Of a stretch of 64,000 bases of DNA, positions 9,208-18,099 are shown in pieces. A program made the translations under genes and the position numbers. The stretch is from positions 2,170,001-2,234,000 of the forward strand of contig NZ_QGEH01000001.1 of assembly GCF_003258515.1 (NCBI RefSeq). The letters run 5' to 3'. Numbering within the stretch: the first letter of the stretch is position 1; every line of letters starts with the position of its first letter. The stretch comes from Marinobacter bohaiensis (lineage in GTDB: Bacteria; Pseudomonadota; Gammaproteobacteria; Pseudomonadales; Oleiphilaceae). The notes beneath the pieces are model-generated. The model made no database searches, was not told the DNA's origin, and saw nothing but the letters and a program-made list of their open reading frames with translations.

Positions 9208-12200
9208 CCGACAACCGCCTGGACCCGTTAACCTTTCCGCTGCACGGCAGCCGCCTGATCGAGGCCAGCGCCGGCACCGGCAAGACCTTCACCATCGCGC
9301 TGCTGTACGTGCGCGCGGTGCTCGGCCATGGGCCCATCGCCGAGGTGGGGCACAGCCTGACGCCCCGCGACATCCTGGTGGTGACTTTCACCGAAGCCGC
9401 CACCAAGGAACTGCGGGACCGGATCCGCGCCCGGCTGGCCGAAGCGGCGCAGTTGTTCCGCGTGGACCCGGTTGGCATCGATGCGACGACGCGGGCCAAT
9501 GAGACCGACCCACTCAAGCGCCTGCGTAACGCCTGCGACGACGCCCTGTGGGCCTCTAACGCGCGCTTGTTGGAACTCGCTGCGGAATCCATGGACGAAG
9601 CCGCCGTGCACACCATCCACAGCTGGTGCTACCGGATGCTGCGCGAACACGCCTTCGACAGCGGCGGCCTGTTCCACCAGAGCCTGGAGACCGACCACTC
9701 GGAGCTCCAGGCCGATGTAGTTCGCGACTACTGGCGCACCTTCGTCAATCCGCTGTCTGTGGCGGGCGTGGAGACCTATCTGCAACAGCTGCGCACGCCG
9801 GACGACCTGCACGACGCCGTGCGCCCGTTGCTGTCGGCGCCGGACGACGGGGAGGCCATCTACGCCTCGCCGGAAGCCCTGATCGAGCCGGCCATGGCGG
9901 AACGGGCGAGCCTGTTCCAGCGGCTGCGCGGCGAGCTGAGCGAGGCGATCGAGGATTTTCGCGAGCGATTCCAGCAGGCCAAGACCGCCGGGCATATCAA
10001 CGGTCGCCAGCTGCGTGCCGACTGGCTGGAAGGCTGGCTGGCCGGGCTCGCGGAATGGGCCCAGGCCGACGGCATGGCGTTGCCCAGCGTCAGCGACAAG
10101 GTCTGGGAAAAGCTGACCCCGGCCGGCGTCGAAGCCTGCTGGAAGAAAGGCGCGCCGCCGGTGGAGGCGCCGCTGGTGGCCATCGTTGAGGCCCTGGCGG
10201 CCGAACGCGAAAAGGAGATCCCCCGGGAAGCGCTGATCCGCCACGCTGCCCAGTGGAGCCGTCAGCGCCTGGAGCGTGAGAAACAGCGCCGCGCCGAGAT
10301 GGGCTTCGACGATCTGCTCAGCCGCCTGGACGCGGCATTGCAGGGGCAGGGCGGTGAGCGCCTGGCGCGGGCGATCCGGCAGCAGTTCCCGCTGGCGCTG
10401 ATCGACGAATTCCAGGACACCGACCCGGTGCAGTACCGCATCTTCGACGCCGTCTACACCGTAGCCGACAACGTCGCGGAAACCGGTTTCTTCATGATCG
10501 GCGACCCCAAGCAGGCCATCTACGCGTTCCGGGGCGCCGACATCCACACCTACCTGAAGGCGCGCCTGGCCACCGCCGGCCGCCACTACACGTTAGCGCG
10601 CAACTTCCGTTCGGCCCGGGCGATGGTCGAGGCGAGCAACCGCGTGTTCGAGCACGCCGACGCCACGTCCCCGCGCGGCGCCTTCCTGTTCCGCTCGGCG
10701 GACGGCAACAACCCGCTGCCGTTCAACCCGGTGGAGGCCCAGGGGCGCAAGGAGGATTTCGTGGTCGACGGTGAGGCGCCGCCGGCCCTGACGGTCTGGC
10801 ACAGCGATCCCGAAGGCAACAAGGCCGATGCCACCGCCCGATCCGCCCAGGCCTGCGCCAGCGAGATCGTGCGCCTGCTCAATCTGGGTCGCGACGGCCT
10901 GGCGGGGTTCCGCGACGCCTCGGGCGACATCCAGCCGCTCGCGGCCGGTGATATCGCGGTGCTGGTCAACACCGGTCGCGAGGCGGATGCGGTGCGAACG
11001 GCGCTGGGCGAGCGTCAGGTGAAGAGCGTTTACCTGTCGGATCGTGCCTCAGTGCTGGACACCGTCCAGGCTCAGGACGTATTGCTCTGGCTGGAGGCTT
11101 GCGCCGAGCCCGAACGAGAGCGCCCGGTGCGGGCGGCGCTGGCCAGCTCAACCCTGGATCTGGACTGGGCCGAGCTGGATCGCCTGCGTCAGGACGAACT
11201 GGCCTGGGAGGCCGAGATCGAACGTTTCCGCACGTTTGGCCGCATCTGGCAGCAGAAGGGCGTGCTGGCCATGATCCGGCGCATGCTGAGCGCGTTCGAG
11301 GTGCCGGCCCGGCTGCTCCGCGAACCCAACGGCGAGCGCGCGCTGACCGACGTGCTGCACATCGCCGAGCTGCTGCAGCAGGCCAGCCAGCAGGTGGACG
11401 GCGAACAGGCGCTGATCCGGCATTTTGCCGAAATGATCGCTGACCCGTCCGCCGATGCCGACACCCGCCAGGTGCGGCTGGAGAGCGACGCCGACCTGGT
11501 GCAGGTGGTCACCGTCCATAAATCCAAGGGCCTGGAATACCCGCTGGTGTTCCTGCCGTTCGCCTCCGCCGCCCGGCCGGTCAATCCGTCGCGGCTGCCG
11601 ATCCGCTGGCACGACGAGCATGGCCACATCCGGCTCACCTTCAAGCCTGACGCGGAGGTCATTGCCGCCGCCGACGAGGAGCGCCTGGGCGAGGACATCC
11701 GTAAGCTCTACGTGGCCCTGACCCGCGCGCGCTACGCCACCTGGATGGGCGCGCCGCTGCTGGGCAAGGAAACGCCCCAGAGCGCGCTGGCCGTGCTGAG
11801 CGGCTACGATGGCGACGCCGGCGACTGGGGCAGTGCCCTGCAGGTCCTGGCCGGCGACCACGCGGCCATCCGTGTGGAAGCAGAACCCGAGCCGGTTGAT
11901 ACCCGCTATACGCCACCGACCGCGCCCATACCGGGCCCGGCGCGGGTGCCGGCACGCCAGCCGGGCGAGCACTGGTGGATCGCCAGTTACTCCGCCATCC
12001 GCTACCAGCAGCCCAGCACGGTTGAGCCGGAGGCAGACATCAGCGCGCCCGGCCCCGAACCGGAAACCGCCGACGCCGAGCGTCTGGCCGAGGAGCGCGA
12101 CCTGGCCCTGGCAGGGTGGCGCCCGCTGCGTCAGCCCAGTGCCAGCGAGCGGCGGCTGCATCGCTTCTACCGCGGGGCGGGGCCCGGTACTTTCCTGCAC

Positions 12201-12920
12201 GGCCTGCTGGAGTGGGCGGCCGACAGTGGTTTCAGTAGCGTAGTGAACGCGCCCGAAGCGCTGCAGGAGATGCTGGTACGGCGCTGCGACATCCGCGGCT
12301 GGGGCCCCTGGGCGCAACCGCTGGGCCATTGGCTGACCGACCTGGTCCAGGCGGATCTGCCGCTGCCGGCGCAGCCCGATGGCAGCCAGGGCACGCTGAC
12401 GCTGACCGACGAGCCCCTGATGGTGCCGGAGATGGAGTTCTGGATGGCCAGCCGCGATCTGGATATCCCGCGACTGGACGCGCTGGTGCGCCAGCACACC
12501 CTGGACGGACGCTCGCGTCCGCAAGCCTCGCCCATGACCGTCAACGGCATGCTCAAGGGCTTTATCGACCTGGTGTTCGAGCACGACGGTCGCTACTACG
12601 TGGCCGACTACAAGTCCAACTTCATCGGCACCCGGGACGAGGACTACCACGAGGCGGCCCTGGCGGAGGTGATCGCCGAGCACCGCTACGACCTGCAGTT
12701 CTGCCTCTACCTGCTGGCCCTGCATCGTCTGTTGCGCTCCCGGCTGCCGGATTACGACTACGACGCCCACATCGGCGGTGCTGTCTACCTGTTCCTGCGT
12801 GGTAATGGCGCCGAGTCCCGGGGCGTCTACAGCGAGCGCCCACCCAAAGCATTGATTGAGGCGCTGGATCGACTGTTCCGGGGCGAGACCCTCAACACGG
12901 AGACGGCGGACAGCCTATGA
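9204..12920 (+). CDS. recB: Exodeoxyribonuclease V subunit beta (RecB)
   Basis: 3'-5' SF1 helicase and the only nuclease of the RecBCD complex. Seen: Walker A EASAGTGKT at residues 20-28, TFTEAATKELRDRIR (motif Ia), LIDEFQDTDPVQYRIF (motif II), GDPKQAIYAFRGAD (motif III), VVTVHKSKGLEYPLVFLPF (motif V), LYVALTRAR (motif VI), and the C-terminal nuclease core with GFIDLVF near 1119 and DYKSN near 1135, which hold the metal-binding Asp and catalytic Lys. Length 1238 residues is slightly above E. coli RecB (about 1180). The start ATG overlaps the recC stop and the stop overlaps the recD start, so translation is coupled throughout. Nothing essential appears to be missing. Confidence 0.97.
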   Translation: MTDNRLDPLTFPLHGSRLIEASAGTGKTFTIALLYVRAVLGHGPIAEVGHSLTPRDILVVTFTEAATKELRDRIRARLAEAAQLFRVDPVGIDATTRANETDPLKRLRNACDDALWASNARLLELAAESMDEAAVHTIHSWCYRMLREHAFDSGGLFHQSLETDHSELQADVVRDYWRTFVNPLSVAGVETYLQQLRTPDDLHDAVRPLLSAPDDGEAIYASPEALIEPAMAERASLFQRLRGELSEAIEDFRERFQQAKTAGHINGRQLRADWLEGWLAGLAEWAQADGMALPSVSDKVWEKLTPAGVEACWKKGAPPVEAPLVAIVEALAAEREKEIPREALIRHAAQWSRQRLEREKQRRAEMGFDDLLSRLDAALQGQGGERLARAIRQQFPLALIDEFQDTDPVQYRIFDAVYTVADNVAETGFFMIGDPKQAIYAFRGADIHTYLKARLATAGRHYTLARNFRSARAMVEASNRVFEHADATSPRGAFLFRSADGNNPLPFNPVEAQGRKEDFVVDGEAPPALTVWHSDPEGNKADATARSAQACASEIVRLLNLGRDGLAGFRDASGDIQPLAAGDIAVLVNTGREADAVRTALGERQVKSVYLSDRASVLDTVQAQDVLLWLEACAEPERERPVRAALASSTLDLDWAELDRLRQDELAWEAEIERFRTFGRIWQQKGVLAMIRRMLSAFEVPARLLREPNGERALTDVLHIAELLQQASQQVDGEQALIRHFAEMIADPSADADTRQVRLESDADLVQVVTVHKSKGLEYPLVFLPFASAARPVNPSRLPIRWHDEHGHIRLTFKPDAEVIAAADEERLGEDIRKLYVALTRARYATWMGAPLLGKETPQSALAVLSGYDGDAGDWGSALQVLAGDHAAIRVEAEPEPVDTRYTPPTAPIPGPARVPARQPGEHWWIASYSAIRYQQPSTVEPEADISAPGPEPETADAERLAEERDLALAGWRPLRQPSASERRLHRFYRGAGPGTFLHGLLEWAADSGFSSVVNAPEALQEMLVRRCDIRGWGPWAQPLGHWLTDLVQADLPLPAQPDGSQGTLTLTDEPLMVPEMEFWMASRDLDIPRLDALVRQHTLDGRSRPQASPMTVNGMLKGFIDLVFEHDGRYYVADYKSNFIGTRDEDYHEAALAEVIAEHRYDLQFCLYLLALHRLLRSRLPDYDYDAHIGGAVYLFLRGNGAESRGVYSERPPKALIEALDRLFRGETLNTETADSL

Positions 12921-15079
12921 CCGACGAACGCCCGCAACAGACCTTCGCCTTCGACGCGTCGCCGCTGGCCGATGCTGACACGGTGCTGGGGATTCTGCAG
13001 CAATGGGTCGACATGGAGTGGCTGCGACCGCTCGATCTGTCGCTGGTCCAGCTGCTGGCCCGCGAGGCGCAACAGGCCGGGCAACCGGCGGATCCGCTGC
13101 TGCTGATGGCGGTGGCGCTGGCCTCGCACCAGCTGGGCCGGGGGCATGTGTGCCTGGATCTGGCGACGCTGAACCGCCAGGGCTACGACGCCTTGCTGTC
13201 GCTGCCACCGGAAAACGAAGAGGCGCCGGAGAACCGGCTGCTGCCATCGGAAGTCCTGCTGGGCGTGGCCGAGGCGGAATGGGATCGGGCACTTGAACAC
13301 CCGCTGCTCGTGGCCAAAGGGGAAGCGGCGGACGAGGACGACAGCCGACCGCTGGTGCGGGACGGCCTGCGCCTGTACCTGCGGCGCTACTGGCAGTACG
13401 AACGGACCATCGCTCGCCATATCGCGGCCCGCCTGCAGCGGCAAACGGCCCTGCAAGCGGCGGATTCCCCGCAAGCCGGCCACCTGAGCGACGCGCTGAC
13501 GCGGCTGTTCGGCCCGGCCAACTCGGGGGAGACGACCGACTGGCAGCGCGTGGCCTGCGCCAACGCCGCCCGGCGCGGCTTCAGCGTGATTACCGGTGGG
13601 CCCGGGACCGGCAAGACCACCACCGTGGTGCGCATGCTGGCCGCGTTGCAACACGTGGCGCTGCGCCAGGGCGAGGGTGCCCGGGAGCGGATCATCCGCC
13701 TGGCGGCACCCACCGGCAAGGCCGCGGCCCGGCTCAACGAATCCATCGCCGGCGCGGTGGACAGCCTCGACCTGGAGGCCTTCGGCGACGCCGAACGCCT
13801 GCGCCGCGCGATCCTCACCGAAGTCACCACCTTGCACCGGCTGATGGGCAGCACTCCCGGCTCGCGGCATTTCCGGCACAACCGCCAGAACCCACTGCTG
13901 TTGGATGTACTGGTGATCGACGAGGCGTCCATGGTGGACGTGGAGATGATGGCCCAGGTGCTGGATGCGCTGCCCGAGGACGCCCAGTTGATCCTGCTGG
14001 GGGATAAAGACCAGCTCGCTTCGGTGGATGCCGGCGCGGTGCTGGGCGATCTGTGCCAGCGCGCGGGCGAGGGCGGCTACTGGCCGCAAACCGCGGACTG
14101 GCTCAACCGTGTGGCCGGCGAGCGCATCGACGCACAATATGTGGATGCCGCCGGCGGCGATCTGGAGCAGGGCATTACGCTGCTGCGCCACAGCTACCGC
14201 TTCGATGCCCACAGTGGTATTGGCCAACTGGCGACGGCGGTCAACCGGGCCGGGCAGAGCACCGCGCCGGCGGACGTGTCGCGGCTGTTCGACGCGGGCT
14301 ACCCGGACATCGCGCGGGTACCGGTACCCCGGGACCCGGCCGCGACCATTCGCCGCCAGGGCGTGACCGGCAGCCCCGAGGCGTTTCCCAACGCCGGCGA
14401 AGGTCGACAGGACCGTGGCCAGGACATGCCACCACCGGTCGGGTACGCCCATTACCTGACGCGGATGCGGGAAACGCGCCCGGCGTTCGGGGCCGAGCAG
14501 GCCGCGCTCGACGCCTGGGCCCGCGAGGTGCTGCGAGCCCACAATCAATTCCAGATGCTGTGCGCCCTCCGGCGCGGTACCTATGGCGTGGAAGGGTTGA
14601 ACGAACAGGTGGCCGGCGCCCTGCACGAGGCGGGACTGATTCCCGCGACGGAGGGCTGGTATGCCGGCCGACCGGTGCTGGTCACGCGCAACGACTACAG
14701 CGTGGGCCTGATGAATGGCGATATCGGCATTACCCTGGCACTGCCCACCGCGCCCGGTGAACGGCCGCTGCTACGGGTGGCTTTCCCCGCCAACGACGGC
14801 AGCGGTCGCATCAAGTGGGTGCTGCCCAGCCGCCTGCACGCCTTGGAGACGGTCTACGCCATGACCGTGCACAAATCCCAGGGCTCCGAGTTCGTGCACA
14901 CCTGCCTGGTCCTGCCCGAGCGCAGCAACCCGGTACTGACCCGCGAGCTGGTCTATACCGGCATCACCCGGGCGCGGCACTGGTTCAGCCTGCTGGTGCC
15001 GGACGACGGTGTCTTCCGGGAAGCGATCGGTCGGGGCGTGACGCGGACATCGGGATTGCGGGCGGCACTGGAGAAATAG
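12917..15079 (+). CDS. recD: Exodeoxyribonuclease V subunit alpha (RecD)
   Basis: 5'-3' SF1 helicase subunit of RecBCD that drives the fast motor and controls nuclease activity before Chi. Seen: Walker A TGGPGTGKTTT near residues 225-235, the Walker B region LVIDEASMVDVEMM, GDKDQLASVDAGAVLGDL, and the C-terminal UvrD-like motif TVHKSQGSEF with YTGITRAR. Length is 720 residues, above E. coli RecD (608); extra sequence lies around 460-520, where an RQDRGQD stretch and Pro-rich linker interrupt the core. The start overlaps the recB stop by four bases. The gene ends eight bases before the convergent RES toxin gene, leaving no room for a separate terminator. Confidence 0.96.
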   Translation: MTDERPQQTFAFDASPLADADTVLGILQQWVDMEWLRPLDLSLVQLLAREAQQAGQPADPLLLMAVALASHQLGRGHVCLDLATLNRQGYDALLSLPPENEEAPENRLLPSEVLLGVAEAEWDRALEHPLLVAKGEAADEDDSRPLVRDGLRLYLRRYWQYERTIARHIAARLQRQTALQAADSPQAGHLSDALTRLFGPANSGETTDWQRVACANAARRGFSVITGGPGTGKTTTVVRMLAALQHVALRQGEGARERIIRLAAPTGKAAARLNESIAGAVDSLDLEAFGDAERLRRAILTEVTTLHRLMGSTPGSRHFRHNRQNPLLLDVLVIDEASMVDVEMMAQVLDALPEDAQLILLGDKDQLASVDAGAVLGDLCQRAGEGGYWPQTADWLNRVAGERIDAQYVDAAGGDLEQGITLLRHSYRFDAHSGIGQLATAVNRAGQSTAPADVSRLFDAGYPDIARVPVPRDPAATIRRQGVTGSPEAFPNAGEGRQDRGQDMPPPVGYAHYLTRMRETRPAFGAEQAALDAWAREVLRAHNQFQMLCALRRGTYGVEGLNEQVAGALHEAGLIPATEGWYAGRPVLVTRNDYSVGLMNGDIGITLALPTAPGERPLLRVAFPANDGSGRIKWVLPSRLHALETVYAMTVHKSQGSEFVHTCLVLPERSNPVLTRELVYTGITRARHWFSLLVPDDGVFREAIGRGVTRTSGLRAALEK

Positions 15080-15087
15080 CCGGCGGA

Positions 15088-15561
15088 TCAGTCGCTGTCG
15101 CGTGGGACCAGGCGCGGATCAAAATCCATCGGTATGGCCCGGGCGGCGGCGCTGACGGCTTTTGCCTCAGGGTGCTCGGGATTGAACAGGGCGTTGAACT
15201 GCTGCGGCACGACGCTGGAGCGAATGACCAGGGCTACAGCCGACTGCTGCTCAAGAAACGCGGTGCCGATGTCCTTCGTCGACGCCTGGGGTTCCAGGTC
15301 ATTCCAGTCCTGCGGGTAGTCCTCGTCGTCGAGGTACGCGATGAGCGTGTCCGGCACATCCACTTCGAGCAGGACGTAGTCCTTGAGCGAATCCTCGGAC
15401 TTGAGGTGGACCAGGATTTCAAGCTGGGCGAGGGCGATGCTGTCCGCCAGATAGACGGCGGGATGCCCCTTGTCGTTCCACCGGCCCCCATAGAGCCGCG
15501 CACCTTCGCCGGAAAAGGCGGTGTCCCGGTGCCGGCTCTTGGTGATCCGGACGAACTTCAT
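15088..15561 (-). CDS. RES-domain toxin of a type II toxin-antitoxin pair
   Basis: A 157-residue RES-domain protein. Seen: MKFVRITKSRH at the start, then ARLYGGRWNDKGHPAVYLADS, which carries the Arg-Gly-Gly-Arg-Trp block, and ALAQLEILVHL; the conserved Arg, Tyr and Glu of this ADP-ribosyltransferase-like fold are present. Characterised RES toxins (MbcT, ParT, Res) consume NAD+ or ADP-ribosylate a target (family knowledge). Its start overlaps the end of the partner gene by four bases, the usual antitoxin-toxin order. It ends eight bases from the end of recD on the opposite strand. Confidence 0.9.
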   Translation of the reverse strand: MKFVRITKSRHRDTAFSGEGARLYGGRWNDKGHPAVYLADSIALAQLEILVHLKSEDSLKDYVLLEVDVPDTLIAYLDDEDYPQDWNDLEPQASTKDIGTAFLEQQSAVALVIRSSVVPQQFNALFNPEHPEAKAVSAAARAIPMDFDPRLVPRDSD

Positions 15562-16082
15562 GAAAAGATGCCGTGCTCCAGGCGGCCGATCAGGTCCTTG
15601 ACGACGTTGCGGCCGGCCTCCAGTTCGATCAGCTCCATCGGCATTTTATTACCCAGCGCCCGCTCCGGGGACTTGAGCCAGCGCCGGGCGGCGGCCTCGT
15701 TGCCTTCAAACAGCTTTAACGTGGCCGAGAAGATGTCCAGCAGCGCCACCGTGTGATCGGACAGGTCGGTGTCGAGCTTGCGCTCCTGCCGGCGGCGGTC
15801 CAGGGTCCGCTCGGACACCCGCAGCAGCCGCGCCAGCTCCCGGTCGGAAATCGCCAGTTTGGCTTTCAGGCGCTCCAGGGTGGCGACGCCGACGCCCTTG
15901 CGAACCCGCGCGATGGAAGCCACGCCGCCCTTGGCCGCACTCTTGCCGGAGCACGTCGACGGCTTGATCACGAACTTGCCGGCGTTGGGGGCAAATTCCT
16001 CGGGCGAGACCCCGGCGGTCCCGCTTGCCTGTTTGCCGCCCGATGCGACGTTGCTTTCTTCCAGTTGCGCTTTACCCGTCAT
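15558..16082 (-). CDS. Xre/MbcA/ParS-type antitoxin
   Basis: Antitoxin partner of the RES protein, 174 residues from the chosen start. The N-terminal 55 residues are low in complexity and probably flexible. The middle holds a helix-turn-helix of Xre type (KLAISDRELARLLRVSERTL), and the C-terminal DUF2384-like toxin-binding part contains HTVALLDIFSATLKLFEGN and ARRWLKSPERALGNKMPMELI. The frame opens at 16097 (MAEAD), but that codon lacks a ribosome site, while the ATG at 16082 follows GGAGG at five bases. It is expected to bind the toxin and to repress the shared promoter at 16125-16153. Confidence 0.88.
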   Translation of the reverse strand: MTGKAQLEESNVASGGKQASGTAGVSPEEFAPNAGKFVIKPSTCSGKSAAKGGVASIARVRKGVGVATLERLKAKLAISDRELARLLRVSERTLDRRRQERKLDTDLSDHTVALLDIFSATLKLFEGNEAAARRWLKSPERALGNKMPMELIELEAGRNVVKDLIGRLEHGIFS

Positions 16083-16124
16083 GTCAGCCTCCGCCATATG
16101 GCGAACTTGATATCGTCATTTGTC

Positions 16125-16153
16125 ATTGTACGCCGCTGCCGAGCGGTTAACAA
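16125..16153 (-). promoter_or_regulatory. Sigma70-type promoter of the toxin-antitoxin operon
   Basis: On the minus strand TTGTTA (16153-16148) and TACAAT (16130-16125) are separated by exactly 17 bases, ending 42 bases before the antitoxin ATG at 16082. Just downstream the direct repeat ATGACAAATGAC could be the antitoxin operator (inference). Confidence 0.6.
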
Positions 16154-16180
16154 TTGAGCGGCTGCGCAAAAGCGCAGGCG

Positions 16181-17038
16181 TCAGCCCCGATGGCGTTGTT
16201 CGCCGCCAGGATCGGCGGGCAGTCGGTTGTTCAGCATCTCCGTGAGACCATTCAACTGCTGCTGCACGTCGTCCAGCTTGCGGGCCATGTCGTCCCGTTC
16301 GCGGTGCGCCTGCTCGGCCTCGCGGCTGTTGTGCTCGGCGCTCATCACTTCCAGGATCACGCCGATCATCATGTTCAGGAACACGAACGCGGTCAGGAAG
16401 ATGAACGTCAGGTAGAACAGCCAGCTCAGCGGGTAGGCCGACATGGTTTCGTACATGACGTCGGTCCAGTCCTCGAACGTCGCTACCCGGAACAGCGTCA
16501 GCATGGCTACCGCCACATCGCCCCAGAGTTCCTCGTTGATCCTGGCGAAGAACAGCGAACCCATCGCGGCGTAGATGTAGAAGATGATGAACATCAGCAG
16601 GGCGATGTAGCCCATGCGCGGGATGGCCTTGAGCAGGGAATTGATCAGGAAACGCAGCTCCGGCACTACCGACACCAAACGCAACACGCGGAACACCCGC
16701 AGCAGCCGGCCCAGCAATACGGCGTCGGAATTGTCCAGCGGCACCAGGCTGCCGACGACGACGATGGTGTCGAACAGGTTCCAGCCGTCCAGCAGGAAGC
16801 GCTTCTTGTCCGGGTAGACGATGAACCGAAACACGATCTCCAGCAGGAAGAACACGGTGATCGCGCTGTCCAGGAACAGCAGCGACTGTTCGACCAGTTC
16901 CGGCAGATCATAGGTCTTGGCGCCGATGGTCAGTGCCGAGAGGATGATGATGGCAATGACCGACGTCTGGAACACTTTACTGGATTCGATGCGGCGCAGG
17001 CTTCCCAGCACCGATCGCAACTCCGTCGGGTACGGCAT
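16181..17038 (-). CDS. Single-domain voltage-gated cation channel (ion transport protein)
   Basis: Six-transmembrane channel subunit of the NaChBac/NavAb type, 285 residues, expected to form a homotetramer in the inner membrane. Seen: S1-S3 hydrophobic segments from about residue 25, an S4 voltage sensor with arginines at every third position (GRLLRVFRVLRLV), S5, a pore loop with the filter TFEDWTD, S6 (AFVFLNMMIGVILEVM), and a C-terminal coiled coil rich in Glu, Arg and Gln. The filter aligns with TLESWSM of NavAb but has Asp at the positions of Ser178 and Met181. A GTG at 17062 would add eight residues; the ATG at 17038 is preferred, with GGAG ten bases upstream. It stands alone between the toxin-antitoxin operon and two small membrane proteins. 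Confidence 0.9.
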   Translation of the reverse strand: MPYPTELRSVLGSLRRIESSKVFQTSVIAIIILSALTIGAKTYDLPELVEQSLLFLDSAITVFFLLEIVFRFIVYPDKKRFLLDGWNLFDTIVVVGSLVPLDNSDAVLLGRLLRVFRVLRLVSVVPELRFLINSLLKAIPRMGYIALLMFIIFYIYAAMGSLFFARINEELWGDVAVAMLTLFRVATFEDWTDVMYETMSAYPLSWLFYLTFIFLTAFVFLNMMIGVILEVMSAEHNSREAEQAHRERDDMARKLDDVQQQLNGLTEMLNNRLPADPGGEQRHRG

Positions 17039-17108
17039 GGCGGACTGTCTCCGAAAAAACACGATGGTGCGGAATTCTAGGCAGTTCGTCGCCGAAGGAG
17101 AAGCCCGA

Positions 17109-17555
17109 TCAGCGTTTGTCGCGGGGACGGCGCGGGCGGCCGCGGTTCATGCCGATGATGACGTTGGCCAGGGCGTGGACGTGGCGGTTGGCCACGCGGA
17201 TGGAGCGGTAGACGGTGCGGGAGGTGCCGTCGTGGATTTCCCGGGCGCGCTGGCTGCGCTGGCGGACCACGTCGTTGGGGGCAAGCCGGTCGATGGCTTC
17301 GAACGTGGTGGTGGTGACCAGACGGTGCACGACCTCCACGGCGCTGGCGCCTTCTTCCACCGACTGTCGCAGCAGCCGGCGGCGGTTATCGGCCTCGATC
17401 CAGTCGAAGCGCCGGCGTTTGACGGGGGATTCGGCGGCCACCAGCGAGCGGCTGAGTCTGCCCAGCGCGCGTTCCTGCCGGTGCGCCTCACGCACGGCCA
17501 GGGCCAGTATCAGGGCCGTGGTCAGAACCAGGATCATCGTCGCCAGAGTCATCAT
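17109..17555 (-). CDS. Hypothetical membrane-anchored protein
   Basis: A 148-residue protein that I do not recognise. It has one N-terminal hydrophobic segment (about residues 2-22, TLATMILVLTTALILALAV), then a basic, charged and mostly helical cytoplasmic region with EAHRQERALGRLSRSL and HDGTSRTVYRSIRVAN, ending in an Arg-rich tail GRPRRPRDKR. It begins 16 bases after the end of the next gene on the same strand, with GGAG upstream, so the two are likely co-transcribed and their products may act together at the membrane (inference). Core-like GC content. Confidence 0.7.
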   Translation of the reverse strand: MMTLATMILVLTTALILALAVREAHRQERALGRLSRSLVAAESPVKRRRFDWIEADNRRRLLRQSVEEGASAVEVVHRLVTTTTFEAIDRLAPNDVVRQRSQRAREIHDGTSRTVYRSIRVANRHVHALANVIIGMNRGRPRRPRDKR

Positions 17556-17571
17556 CGATCGCGGGCTCCTG

Positions 17572-17931
17572 TCACCGGTATTCCACGTTCATTTCCGCCT
17601 CGATGCCCCGGGAGGTCAGCTCGGCACCCACTTCGCGCATGACTTCCTGATAGACCCGGCGGCTGATCATGTTGGGCATGTGGTCGGCCATGATGCGCGC
17701 CGAACGGGATTCCCGCCGGGCCACACCCAGCGGGTCCAGCACCCGTACGGTCAGCACCAGGTAGGGCTCTTCCAGGCTCTCGTCCAGCGGCTGCCCCAGG
17801 GCGGCGATGCGCTCCCGGGCGTCTTCGAGCAGGCGCGCCTGTTGGCGCAGCCGGAAAAACAGCAGGGCTGCGACGACTGTGAGCGCCAGGACACACAGGA
17901 AGAGAAAGACCGTCAAACCGTGATCCTCCAT
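17572..17931 (-). CDS. Hypothetical single-pass membrane protein
   Basis: A 119-residue protein without a family that I recognise. The N-terminus carries one transmembrane segment (about residues 6-27, GLTVFLFLCVLALTVVAALL), followed by a basic juxtamembrane helix (RLRQQARLLEDARERI) and a soluble part containing LVLTVRVLDPLG and NMISRRVYQEVMREVG. The frame extends upstream to 17970, but the ATG at 17931 follows a GGGGGGAAT stretch and starts directly before the membrane segment, so it is preferred. It is the first gene of a two-gene unit with the 148-residue protein downstream. Confidence 0.7.
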   Translation of the reverse strand: MEDHGLTVFLFLCVLALTVVAALLFFRLRQQARLLEDARERIAALGQPLDESLEEPYLVLTVRVLDPLGVARRESRSARIMADHMPNMISRRVYQEVMREVGAELTSRGIEAEMNVEYR

Positions 17932-18099
17932 GCTGTTATTCCCCCCACATTCATGGCTTGCTGTGTTCACTCCGCCCCCGTTACATGACAGGGTACGCAG
18001 GCACAGTGTGAGTTACCGGGGCGGCCTTGCGATTGGCCGAACTGCCGTTTCACCCCTGCATTCCCGGAAATCCAACAGGCCGTTGAGAAGGAACCCGAC

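Noticed and set aside
9228-14626. Long minus-strand frames at 9228-10586, 11148-12770 and 12827-14626
   Set aside because: Antisense shadows of recB and recD with biased composition; both plus-strand genes show full helicase motifs.
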